A DNA stretch of 33,609 nucleotides, taken from the NCBI GenBank assembly GCA_003339605.1, contig QOVW01000084.1, positions 1 to 33,609 of the forward strand, read 5' to 3'. The position numbers and the translations under genes are program-made. Below, piece by piece: positions 1 through 6,837 of the stretch (the first letter of the stretch is position 1; each line of letters begins with the position of its first letter). The notes beneath the pieces are model-generated. The model had not been told where the DNA came from, ran no database searches, and saw nothing but the letters and a program-made list of their open reading frames with translations. The stretch is from Spirobacillus cienkowskii (GTDB taxonomy: Bacteria; Bdellovibrionota_B; Oligoflexia; Silvanigrellales; Silvanigrellaceae).

Positions 1-105
1 AGCTTCCATAAAGATCCTAATTCTATTTGAAAAATGAATTTTAAATTCTTTAAGCAATGGCGCTAGCCTCGACCACATTGGATCTGTTATCATCAACCTC
101 AACAT
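1..105 (-). CDS. IS5-family transposase, N-terminal part (runs off window)
   Basis: Reading leftward from an ATG at 103-105 gives 35 codons open to the window edge. The residues LMITDPMWSRLAPLL, then FMEA, match the usual start of IS5-group DDE transposases (pattern LxxDxxWxxLxPLL, helix-turn-helix N-terminus). The catalytic domain would lie outside the window. A GAGGG ribosome binding site sits 4 nt before the ATG. Both lie inside a perfect inverted repeat (103-114 with 143-154). I infer the end of an insertion sequence bordering the tspO gene. The family call rests on a short segment, so confidence is moderate; whether the element is intact cannot be seen. Confidence 0.65.
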   Translation of the reverse strand, partial: MLRLMITDPMWSRLAPLLKEFKIHFSNRIRIFMEA

Positions 106-154
106 GTTTCCCTCTTTTGTTAGACTTGGTAATCCAACTCTTGAGGGAAACATG
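103..154. repeat. Inverted repeat over the transposase start codon
   Basis: CATGTTTCCCTC (103-114) and GAGGGAAACATG (143-154) are perfect 12-bp inverted copies separated by 28 nt. On the minus strand the inner copy contains the ribosome binding site GAGGG and the ATG of the transposase. A transcript entering from outside the element would therefore fold and hide the start signals. Hairpins of this kind are known in insertion sequences as protection against read-through expression. It could also be part of the element's terminal repeat, which I cannot test without the other end. Confidence 0.6.
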
Positions 155-192
155 CCAAAAATCAAGTGTTCTTCAATATTTGAGTACACACC

Positions 193-669
193 CTAATTAT
201 ACAACCATATATAAAAATTTAAATATGCTGCAAAAGATAACCACAAAAAATATGGAATGAACAATAATGATATTAGCTTTAATTTTTTATAAGTTTTTAA
301 AATAATAAAAAAAACCATTCCAATAATTAAAAAAATCCAAATTAAAGCAAGCCCTGTTAAATGATAAGTAAAAAATATAGGACTCCAAGCCCAATTAAAA
401 ATGAGTTGAACAATATATAAAGTTTTTAACTGTCGTATTTTTTTGTACTTACCATGCCAAATTGCCCAACCACTGATTGCAATCATTGTATATAAAATAC
501 TCCACACAACACCAAATAAATAATTTGGAGGTGTCAATGGTGACTTATTGATTGTTACATACCAAATATTCACACCACTTTTAGTTATACTCCCTATAAT
601 TGCACCTATCAAAATAAAACTCAAAATCCAAATTGTTAAATATATATAATTTTTATTTATTTTTAGCAT
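193..669 (-). CDS. tspO: TspO/MBR family membrane protein
   Basis: This 158-residue protein has five hydrophobic segments and the tryptophan-rich TspO/MBR pattern. PLTPPNYLFGVVWSILY lies after the first helix, NWAWSPIFF in the middle, and PYFLWLSFAAYLNFYIW at the end. TspO proteins bind porphyrins and other lipophilic ligands in the cytoplasmic or outer membrane and have been linked to tetrapyrrole export or breakdown and stress responses. The length is normal for the family. The start is well set by GAGGTGATGA directly before ATG. It stands alone between an IS end and the blaOXA relic, both minus/plus accessory pieces, so it may belong to a transferred segment. Family call is firm; ligand is unknown. 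Confidence 0.9.
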   Translation of the reverse strand: MLKINKNYIYLTIWILSFILIGAIIGSITKSGVNIWYVTINKSPLTPPNYLFGVVWSILYTMIAISGWAIWHGKYKKIRQLKTLYIVQLIFNWAWSPIFFTYHLTGLALIWIFLIIGMVFFIILKTYKKLKLISLLFIPYFLWLSFAAYLNFYIWLYN

Positions 670-859
670 TCATCACCTCATTGAGGATTTTTGATATTTA
701 CTACCCCACATTTTTTACGATATCACAATCAATTAAATAAGAAAAAATTTTTTTTAATGTATTTAGAAAAAATTGACAAAGCTATTTTTATCAGAGATAT
801 CAAAACAAAGTGTATTATTTTTTAAGAAAATAATACTATTTTTTTAAAAAAGAGCAGTT

Positions 860-1212
860 ATGAAAAAAATTGTTTTATTTTATGTTTTTTTATTTTATTA
901 AGTAACACAGCATTTGCATCTCAATGCTTTATTGCTAAAGAAAAAAATAAAATAATCTCCAATGAGGTAAATTGCAATAAACATTATGCACCATGTTGTA
1001 CATTTAAAATTGCTTGGAGCTTAATAGGCTAAACAAAAGAAGTTGGAATAAATAAATTTCAAAACTATGTCACAAAATTTTCTTATGGCAATATGGATCT
1101 CTCGGTAGATAAAGATAAAAATAATGGCATCACAAACGCTTGGCTATCAAGTTCTCTTGAGATATCAAGCTTAGAGCAAGTTACTTTTTAGAAAAATTAA
1201 TTAAAAAACTGA
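860..1212 (+). pseudogene. Decayed class D (OXA-type) beta-lactamase gene
   Basis: No intact reading frame exists, but frame-by-frame translation shows OXA landmarks in order. A signal peptide starts at ATG 860 (MKKIVLFYVFLFY) and hits a stop at 899-901. One base shift restores LLSNTAFA, followed by SQCFIAKEKNKII. Next comes YAPCCTFKIAWSLIG, the S-T-F-K active-site region, where the catalytic serine codon has become TGT (Cys). A stop follows at once. Then KEVGINKFQNYVTKF and SYGN, then KNNGITNAWLSSSLEIS and EQVTF, and after one more frameshift LEKLIKKL. About 50 residues seem deleted between SLIG and the QNYV part, and the last third with the KTG box is missing. The order and spelling of these motifs resemble Legionella-type OXA enzymes. 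The gene is clearly dead. A terminator follows at 1239. Confidence 0.85.
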
Positions 1213-1238
1213 TAAAACATAGCAATCAACATAGTTAT

Positions 1239-1278
1239 TGCTCAAAAAACAAAAAGTATCTTTTTGAGCATTTTTTTT
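1239..1278 (+). terminator. Rho-independent terminator after the blaOXA relic
   Basis: TGCTCAAAAA (1239-1248) pairs perfectly with TTTTTGAGCA (1261-1270) across a 12-nt loop and is followed by eight T residues (1271-1278). It lies just after the beta-lactamase remnant and just before the promoter of the next gene. Because it covers position 1264, the upstream TTG start of the ATPase frame is not credible. Confidence 0.75.
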
Positions 1279-1322
1279 GACTTAATACTATGCTCAACAT
1301 ATAATAAAACTCATTTTGAGCA
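1277..1322 (+). promoter_or_regulatory. Promoter and possible operator of the DUF234 ATPase gene
   Basis: TTGACT (1277-1282) and a perfect TATAAT (1300-1305) are 17 bp apart, giving a predicted transcript start near 1312. TGCTCAA (1291-1297) inside the spacer and TTGAGCA (1316-1322) after the start point form an inverted pair, placed where a repressor could block transcription. The same heptamer also makes up the terminator stem just upstream, so it occurs four times within 84 nt. Confidence 0.65.
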
Positions 1323-1335
1323 GAATAGGGTTGCT

Positions 1336-2775
1336 ATGTCAAAATCGATATTTATTGGCCGTAAAGATGAATTCGAACGCCTAGACATCTTGTATAAAAA
1401 GAAAAAACCAAGCCTCGTAGTTGTCAAAGGGCGCCGCAGAATTGGAAAAAGTAGACTTATATTTGAGTTTTCCAAAAAAATTAGACACCAAACATTTTGG
1501 AGTTTTGCAGGACTTGCCCCTCAAGAGGGAATATCAGCGCAAGAGCAAAGGGATCATTTTGCCAGACAATTATCATTGATACTAAAAATTCCGTCTATAA
1601 TTTTTCACGACTGGAGTGATGCTTTTGAGCATTTAAGTCTACATATAAAGCCAGGTGATATTATCCTATTTGATGAAATTTCATGGATGGGCGCAAAAGA
1701 TCCTACCTTTATTCCCAAACTCAAAGCGTGGTGGGATAAGCAAACAAGCCATCTGTTGCTTGTTTTTTGCGGATCGGTATCAACCTGGATAGAAGAAAAT
1801 ATATTAAAAAGCACAGCATTCTTTGGGCGTGTCAATCTAACAATAAGTTTAGAGCCATTATCTATTCCAGAAAGTGCTGAATTTTTAAGAACACTAGGGA
1901 TGAACTTATCTGATTACGATATGTACAAGCTACTAAGCATTATAGGAGGTGTTCCATGGTATTTAGAACAGCTTAGTCCCCAAATTACAGCAGATGAAAA
2001 TATCAAACAGCTTGCTTTTGAAAAAAATGGTTTGTTAGTAAACGAATTTGATCGGATTTTTCACGATCTATTTAGCGCCAAAGGTGCTACTTATAAGAAA
2101 ATTCTAGATAGCCTCAAAGATGGGACAAGAAACTTATTAGAAATTAGGCAGAGTATAGAGTTTGCGCACAGCGGCAAGTTAAGTCAAATGATGGAGCATT
2201 TAATTATTGCAGGTTTTGTTGTTAAACAATCTTTGTGGTCTTTTAAAACAGAAAAGCCGTTAAAGCAAAGTCTGTATAGAATTTCTGATCCCTATATGAG
2301 ATTTTACCTGAAAGTCATTGCGCCAAACCGAGAAGCAATTTTAAACGGTGAGTTTGATAAGGTACCACTTTCTACCATGCCAGGTTTTGATGCACATATG
2401 GGACTGCAACTCGAAGCATTGCTTTTGCAAAATCGGACATTATTACTGCAAAAATTAGGTATTTCACCTGTAGATATTGTAAGAAGTGGTCCCTACCGAC
2501 AAACAAAAACGACAACCCAACAAGGATGTCAGATTGATTACTTAATCCAAACCAAAACGAATGGACTATTTATTTGCGAATTTAAATTTAAAAGACGTGA
2601 AATTAATTCTGATATAATTAATGAATGCCGAGAAAAAATATCAAGACTAAAAGCGCCCAAAGGATTTGCACGAGTGCCTGTGCTATTTCATTTAAGCGGC
2701 GTTGCAGCAAGTGTTGGAACAAGTGCCTACTTTTATAGAATTGTTGATATTGTAGATTTTTTGGAAGGGAATTAG
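1336..2775 (+). CDS. DUF234-type ATP-binding protein with nuclease-like C-terminus
   Basis: This 479-residue cytosolic protein has a Walker A motif GRRRIGKSR (about 32-40) and a Walker B motif IILFDEISW (about 109-117), typical of the archaeal-ATPase/DUF234 family (COG1672 type). Near the C-terminus, QIDYL (D about 401) followed by CEFKFK (E about 415, K about 417) fits a PD-(D/E)xK nuclease fold, as known for DUF234. The function of the family is unsettled; defence or DNA-transaction roles have been suggested. I chose ATG 1336 because AGGG lies 5 nt upstream, the promoter is at 1277-1305, and the upstream TTG lies in a terminator. It is transcribed alone and ends at a strong terminator, next to a toxin-antitoxin pair. 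Confidence 0.8.
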   Translation: MSKSIFIGRKDEFERLDILYKKKKPSLVVVKGRRRIGKSRLIFEFSKKIRHQTFWSFAGLAPQEGISAQEQRDHFARQLSLILKIPSIIFHDWSDAFEHLSLHIKPGDIILFDEISWMGAKDPTFIPKLKAWWDKQTSHLLLVFCGSVSTWIEENILKSTAFFGRVNLTISLEPLSIPESAEFLRTLGMNLSDYDMYKLLSIIGGVPWYLEQLSPQITADENIKQLAFEKNGLLVNEFDRIFHDLFSAKGATYKKILDSLKDGTRNLLEIRQSIEFAHSGKLSQMMEHLIIAGFVVKQSLWSFKTEKPLKQSLYRISDPYMRFYLKVIAPNREAILNGEFDKVPLSTMPGFDAHMGLQLEALLLQNRTLLLQKLGISPVDIVRSGPYRQTKTTTQQGCQIDYLIQTKTNGLFICEFKFKRREINSDIINECREKISRLKAPKGFARVPVLFHLSGVAASVGTSAYFYRIVDIVDFLEGN

Positions 2776-2793
2776 GAGACGCGACTCTAATTG

Positions 2794-2843
2794 TTACTAT
2801 AAAAAAAACAGGGTGTTTAATCACCCTGTTTTTTTTATAGTAA
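2794..2843. terminator. Strong symmetric terminator
   Basis: A perfect 22-bp inverted repeat spans 2794-2815 and 2822-2843 with a TTTAAT loop. The core is CAGGGTG/CACCCTG flanked by eight A and eight T residues, so it can work in either direction. It ends the ATPase transcript and separates it from the Xre/RES promoter. Confidence 0.85.
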
Positions 2844-2847
2844 ATTT

Positions 2848-2876
2848 TTGTATGAAAACATACGATGTGTTAAAAT
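2848..2876 (+). promoter_or_regulatory. Promoter of the Xre/RES pair
   Basis: TTGTAT (2848-2853) and TAAAAT (2871-2876) are separated by 17 bp. The -35 box overlaps the first operator copy at 2850-2863, which fits autorepression. Confidence 0.5.
2850..2863. promoter_or_regulatory. Operator copy 1 (GTATG-N4-CATAC)
   Basis: GTATG AAAA CATAC is a perfect inverted repeat covering the -35 box. An identical pair of half-sites occurs 54 bp downstream. Toxin-antitoxin pairs of this kind are usually repressed by the antitoxin with its toxin, so binding by the Xre protein is the simplest inference. Confidence 0.6.
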
Positions 2877-2903
2877 ATCACTTTATTTTAAGAATAAAAT
2901 ACC

Positions 2904-2917
2904 GTATGATAACATAC
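2904..2917. promoter_or_regulatory. Operator copy 2 (GTATG-N4-CATAC)
   Basis: GTATG ATAA CATAC repeats the half-sites of the site at 2850-2863 and lies between the predicted transcript start and the antitoxin start. Two sites 54 bp apart, roughly five helical turns, would allow cooperative binding or looping. Confidence 0.6.
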
Positions 2918-2947
2918 ATAAGGGTGACAAACCTCGGAGGGGGTTTT

Positions 2948-3352
2948 ATGGAAAATAAAAATACTAAGAAAAAACAAGAGATTTCAGAAGAACGGGTATT
3001 GGGAAAAGCATTTTGGACAATGGCACACCTGTACGGTTTCAATAGAGAGCAGCAAGCTGGGCTACTTGGCTTACCAAACTATAGACAAAGATTGATTAAG
3101 CTTGAAAAAGAACAACTCATTCCTAAAGATGTTGATAAAAAAAATCGAGTTGGCCTATTACTAGGAATTCATAAAAACTTAAGAATATTATTCCCTTATA
3201 ATCGCGAAATTGTTTATGCTTGGATGAGTAAACCACAAGAAGATCTTGGAGGCTTGGTTCCAATCGATTTTATATTAGAAAATCCTAGTCTTTCGTATGA
3301 ACGTTTAGCATTTGTTCGCAGAAGACTTGATTATATAAGGTGCGCAGGATGA
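2948..3352 (+). CDS. Xre/MbcA/ParS-type antitoxin
   Basis: The 134-residue product has an N-terminal helix-turn-helix-like part (about 15-55: KAFWTMAHLYGFNREQQAGL) and a C-terminal segment (about 66-125: RVGLLLGIHKNLRILF, then PIDFILENP) of the MbcA/ParS/Xre toxin-binding type (DUF2384). It should neutralise the RES toxin encoded next and repress the operon. The start at ATG 2948 has a strong GGAGGGGG ribosome binding site 4 nt upstream; the longer frame back to 2813 runs through the terminator and operators and was rejected. Its stop codon overlaps the toxin start (ATGA), which indicates translational coupling. Confidence 0.85.
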   Translation: MENKNTKKKQEISEERVLGKAFWTMAHLYGFNREQQAGLLGLPNYRQRLIKLEKEQLIPKDVDKKNRVGLLLGIHKNLRILFPYNREIVYAWMSKPQEDLGGLVPIDFILENPSLSYERLAFVRRRLDYIRCAG

Positions 3353-4119
3353 TGAAAGAGATTGAGGGATTATTCGATTTAAAAACGGAATTTGAAGGCA
3401 TCGTCTATCGTAATATTTTTACAATTTATCATTCGCAAGATTTATTTGATGATTTGAACGTAGACTCTGACTTCGCACATGATATCTTGCAAAGAGCAGA
3501 AAATATCACAAGCGGAGTTTCACATGAGTTTCCTCAAAAAAACAGACTATTTGATTATGGTAAAGTTCATGGATCATGTATAAGTGACGCATTTAATCCT
3601 CCCTATACATTTGGTCGATTTGGCGATGGAAATAGTTATGGTGTTTGGTATTCCGCTACCGATGAAAAAACATCGATTTATGAAACTTTTTTTCATCAAT
3701 GGCGACGAATACAATATCAGTTTAAAATTAACCCAAAAACAAATCTTATCACTATCGATCGAAAGATGTTTGCTTGCGAAGTAAAGAGCAAAGTCGTTCT
3801 CGATTTTAGAAGTCAGTTGCAGCTTCATGACAAACTGACTTCCAACGATTACGAATTTTGTATCGAACTTGGTAAAAAAGTCAAAGAGCGAAAGATCCAA
3901 ATGCTGCTTGTTCCTTCAGCAAGAAATATCGGGGGAGTGTGCTCCCCTGTTTTTTTGCCTGAAATCATAAAAAGTGAAAAAGCAATTTACTATTTAAAGT
4001 TTTATTTTCACAAAGATGGCAAAGCAGAAATCGAACGCATATCAAACAAAAAAGAAACATTTGATTTTCCATCGAGTTGGAAAGAGTGTGTTTCTGATAC
4101 AAATGTTAAGTTACTGTGA
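3349..4119 (+). CDS. RES-domain toxin (NAD-depleting type)
   Basis: The 256-residue protein carries the RES fold signature: FGRFGDGNSYGVWYSATDEK, where R90, Y101 and, after TSIY, E112 fit the conserved R/Y/E set, and later LLVPSARNIGG with S190. RES toxins cut or phosphorolyse NAD+ in the cytoplasm and stop growth; that activity is known from family members and not shown here. It starts at ATG 3349, overlapping the antitoxin stop, with AAGG upstream; a second ATG at 3352 is possible. All expected catalytic residues are present, so it looks active. It is somewhat longer than the smallest RES toxins because of the N-terminal part and a C-terminal tail rich in Glu, Lys and Ser. Confidence 0.85.
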   Translation: MMKEIEGLFDLKTEFEGIVYRNIFTIYHSQDLFDDLNVDSDFAHDILQRAENITSGVSHEFPQKNRLFDYGKVHGSCISDAFNPPYTFGRFGDGNSYGVWYSATDEKTSIYETFFHQWRRIQYQFKINPKTNLITIDRKMFACEVKSKVVLDFRSQLQLHDKLTSNDYEFCIELGKKVKERKIQMLLVPSARNIGGVCSPVFLPEIIKSEKAIYYLKFYFHKDGKAEIERISNKKETFDFPSSWKECVSDTNVKLL

Positions 4120-4233
4120 TTTTGCACGAATTTACTACTTTTTAAATGTGAGGAAGATGGGGGATTTTCTTTTGAACCTTAGCCAACATTACTTTTTCGG
4201 AAATGGGCTCAAGAATTAGTTTAGGTGCCTTAA

Positions 4234-4632
4234 TTATTTTACGCGAGAATATGAACCATCAATAACGCGCACTGCAGCACAATGCTTACGGGCAGATCCT
4301 ACTTCTTCAAACATGTTACGAACTTTTGCAACCATATTCTCACCAAGTTTAACATCGTTATAAAGTTTAACAGAAACAGAAGGGCATACATCGCCTTCTT
4401 CGCGAACAATAATAAGCGAAGCACCTTGACCTTCAACTTTTCCTTCAATCAAGTTTGTTTTAATTCCCTTTTTTCCTGGCTTGGCCTTTGTAATGGTCGC
4501 TGTGTTATCATTTTTGATGGTAAGAACAACGGACGCGTCGCCTTGTTTTTGGAACACCATATCGGCGTGAGCCACACCAACGAAAGATATAACAGCAACT
4601 AATACAGCCGCGAACCTAAGTCTGTATTTCAT
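4234..4632 (-). CDS. Small secreted protein of unknown function
   Basis: A 132-residue protein begins with a clear Sec signal peptide, MKYRLRFAAVLVAVISFVG, with likely cleavage after AHA (residue 23). The mature part of about 109 residues looks beta-rich (VVLTIKNDNTATITKAKPG) and contains two cysteines (C83, C118) that could form a disulfide in the periplasm. I do not recognise the family. GGAATTATT precedes the ATG as a weak ribosome binding site. Codon choice looks less A/T-rich than in the neighbouring accessory genes. It lies just downstream of tRNA-Ser on the same strand. Confidence 0.75.
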   Translation of the reverse strand: MKYRLRFAAVLVAVISFVGVAHADMVFQKQGDASVVLTIKNDNTATITKAKPGKKGIKTNLIEGKVEGQGASLIIVREEGDVCPSVSVKLYNDVKLGENMVAKVRNMFEEVGSARKHCAAVRVIDGSYSRVK

Positions 4633-4664
4633 AATAATTCCAGTTTTTGATTAAAAGTAGAAAT

Positions 4665-4754
4665 TGGCGGAGAGCGAGGGATTCGAACCCTCGGTACCCT
4701 TGCGAGCACGCCTGATTTCGAATCAGGTACATTCAACCACTCTGCCAGCTCTCC
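4665..4754 (-). tRNA. tRNA-Ser(CGA)
   Basis: The minus strand reads GGAGAGC (acceptor, 4754-4748), a D arm with GCAGAGTGG, the anticodon arm CCTGA-TTCGAAA-TCAGG with anticodon CGA, a long variable arm typical of serine tRNAs, the T arm GAGGG-TTCGAAT-CCCTC, then GCTCTCC-G-CCA. The 3' CCA is encoded. It decodes UCG. The structure folds without mismatches in the acceptor, anticodon and T stems. Confidence 0.95.
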
Positions 4755-4796
4755 TGAGGTGGACTTGGCCTGTGTAGCATAGTTTTAAATTAAAAA

Positions 4797-6692
4797 TCAA
4801 TGGTAGGAATGTTGAATATTCTTTTTTTGTTTTGGTGCGGACGATGGTTTGTGCACCGTTTTATCTGACTTTATTTTTTTAGAAGAAAGCGCAACCGATT
4901 GATTGTGTTTTTTTGTTTTTACAGCAACACGGGTTGTTTTTTTATTTAAATTTTTAGCGTGAGCAACTTTTATTGCTGCATATTTTTTAGAATTCTTTTT
5001 TGCTGCCAAAAATTTATTGCTTGTTAAGCGATCGTATTGCCCTGTGCCTAATGATACAGGAATATACACAACCTGCCCCTTACGAAGCTTGGTGTTTAGT
5101 TTCAAATGAGAATTCGCACGCAATACAGACGATGCATTTAAGCGATATCTTGAGACAAACGCGGTCACAGTTTCGCGCCTTTTAATCCGCGCCGCAATCA
5201 AATACTTATCTGATGCCGCTGGAATTGAGTTTATGGCAAGCATCGCATGCTCATACTGGCTTGCCGGAACCTCAAGTTCAAATTTGCCTTCTGACGTTGC
5301 AGCGGGAGGTGGTGTGATCCCTAAGCGTAACTCAGGATTGAGCGCTTCTAAAACTGTTTTATCGATGTTTAGCTTCTTTGCCAAATCGGTAAGTGCAATT
5401 GAGCGACTGATCTCAATTGTTTTTGTTGCGGATGGTTGATTGCTTTCATTAATGTCAAAACCAAATTTCTCAGGATTTTTAGCAATAATCATGGCAGCAA
5501 TCAGTTTTGGAACATAATCCGCTGTTTCGCGATTCACAACACCCATCGAGGTGAGCTCAAAAAAAGAAGAATCACTACCGTAGTTTCTTAACGTTCTTCT
5601 CACTAAACCTGGGCCGCCGTTATAACTTGCAGCCGCTAAATGCCAACTGCCAAATTGGTTATACAAATTGGTTAAATAATTGGCTGCAGCTTTGGTCGAC
5701 TTTTTAAGATCGCGTCTCTCATCAATATAATCGTTAATTTTTAAACCATTTTCACGCGCCGTTGCAGGCATAAATTGCCAAAACCCAACAGCACCCACAT
5801 AACTGAGAGCCTTAGGGCTATAGCCCGATTCAATCATAGATAAGTAAGCCAAATCTTTTGGTAATCCATAGTCTTCTAATGTTTTTTCCATTTCTGGAAT
5901 TATAAAACGACCACGAGTTAACCACACAACAAAACTTTTTCTACCATTATTTTTAAAATAATTAATCCATTGTAAAACTTGATTATTAATGACAACTGGA
6001 AAATCAAATCCTGTTTTTTCGATTGATGGATAAGCCATTTTAATAAATTCATTGCTTCTTGCTTGATTTAACATTTTTTGGAGAGAGCTGGTAGATTTAA
6101 ATTTTTTTCTATTTTCTGCAAGCCATTTTGAATCAAATTGTTCTTTCCAAGATTTATAGTAAACATTGTCCTCACATAACAAAATGTTATCGTCCATCAA
6201 CCCTGCAGATTCGGAGTCAATTGAATTTAAAGGCAAGTCTATAGAAAGTGCTTCATCAGAGTCGGTTGAGACCAAGTTTTCTGAGTCTAGCAACTCATCG
6301 TCCGGAACAGCTAGAGAATTTTCATCCGTGTTTGCATTGTTCTCTTCGTCTAAGATAGGCTCTCCACTTAATGGAGCATATGCGGATTCATGAGAATCAA
6401 ATTGAGAAGAGTTTTCATAATTTGCCGGAGTCTTCTTGGTATCCGTTTCTTTTTGTTCAGTTTTTTGCAATAAAGGATTTTGCATTGTGCTTTTTGTATT
6501 GTTTTCAATAGCCAATTCTGAGGTCGGAGATGGAATTTTTAAAATTTGATTATTACGCATACTAGACTGACAACCAGATAGTAATGGTGCAATAATAATA
6601 GGAAAAAAAACGTAAGCAAGGCATTGAGATTTAAAGTGAAATTTTTTAGCTCTAGCAGCTAAATTTAAGTATTTGATTTTATTATTATTCAC
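4797..6692 (-). CDS. mltD: MltD-like membrane-bound lytic transglycosylase lipoprotein with LysM
   Basis: A 631-residue lipoprotein: a hydrophobic segment ends in lipobox LSGC (Cys41), then an acidic Asp/Glu/Ser-rich linker (about 95-170). The SLT domain follows at about 265-400 with catalytic E288 in SMIESGYS, then GAVGFWQFMPATA and AAASYNGGPG. Two LysM-like regions lie at about 425-460 and 497-546 (RRETVTAFVSRYRLNASSVL). The tail from 550 is very basic and Lys-rich. It should cleave peptidoglycan with 1,6-anhydro-muramic acid formation at the inner face of the outer membrane. The start is GTG with GGAG 7 nt upstream; the n-region of the signal is unusually long. The acidic linker and basic tail are atypical of textbook MltD. 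Confidence 0.88.
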   Translation of the reverse strand: MNNNKIKYLNLAARAKKFHFKSQCLAYVFFPIIIAPLLSGCQSSMRNNQILKIPSPTSELAIENNTKSTMQNPLLQKTEQKETDTKKTPANYENSSQFDSHESAYAPLSGEPILDEENNANTDENSLAVPDDELLDSENLVSTDSDEALSIDLPLNSIDSESAGLMDDNILLCEDNVYYKSWKEQFDSKWLAENRKKFKSTSSLQKMLNQARSNEFIKMAYPSIEKTGFDFPVVINNQVLQWINYFKNNGRKSFVVWLTRGRFIIPEMEKTLEDYGLPKDLAYLSMIESGYSPKALSYVGAVGFWQFMPATARENGLKINDYIDERRDLKKSTKAAANYLTNLYNQFGSWHLAAASYNGGPGLVRRTLRNYGSDSSFFELTSMGVVNRETADYVPKLIAAMIIAKNPEKFGFDINESNQPSATKTIEISRSIALTDLAKKLNIDKTVLEALNPELRLGITPPPAATSEGKFELEVPASQYEHAMLAINSIPAASDKYLIAARIKRRETVTAFVSRYRLNASSVLRANSHLKLNTKLRKGQVVYIPVSLGTGQYDRLTSNKFLAAKKNSKKYAAIKVAHAKNLNKKTTRVAVKTKKHNQSVALSSKKIKSDKTVHKPSSAPKQKKNIQHSYH

Positions 6693-6779
6693 TTAAAATC
6701 TCCGTTTTTATGCAACTCCTATCATCTAGTTATCGGCATGACTGTTCTGCAATTTATATGGTACAAAATTTGACCATGC

Positions 6780-6810
6780 GTTGATATCAACACATTCTCG
6801 CTGTTATGTT
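6780..6810 (+). promoter_or_regulatory. Promoter with palindrome, upstream of the DUF2797 gene
   Basis: TTGATA (6781-6786) and TATGTT (6805-6810) lie 18 bp apart, predicting a transcript start near 6817. The -35 box is embedded in the perfect palindrome GTTGATATCAAC (6780-6791), a plausible repressor site. The region is also the upstream space of the divergent mltD gene. Confidence 0.4.
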
Positions 6811-6837
6811 TAATCTTTGACGAAAAGAGTGTCAATA

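Larger units (their letters stand above)
670..1335. other. Region between tspO and the ATPase gene
   Basis: This 666-bp stretch has no intact gene. It holds a TTGACA box at 773-778 that may be the relic promoter of the beta-lactamase, the beta-lactamase pseudogene, a rho-independent terminator, and the promoter plus possible operator of the downstream ATPase. The remainder is A/T-rich with no further feature that I can support. Confidence 0.6.

Noticed and set aside
57-260. 67-codon plus-strand frame
   Set aside because: It is antisense to the transposase start and overlaps the end of tspO; it has no ribosome binding site or domain.
1264-1335. TTG start and 24 extra residues for the ATPase
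   Set aside because: The TTG lies in a terminator stem and upstream of the gene's own promoter.
2813-2947. Upstream extension of the antitoxin frame
   Set aside because: It runs through the terminator, promoter and both operators; a strong ribosome binding site marks ATG 2948.
4120-4233. Possible small gene after the RES toxin
   Set aside because: Only a shadow frame overlapping the toxin gene is open here, without start signals.
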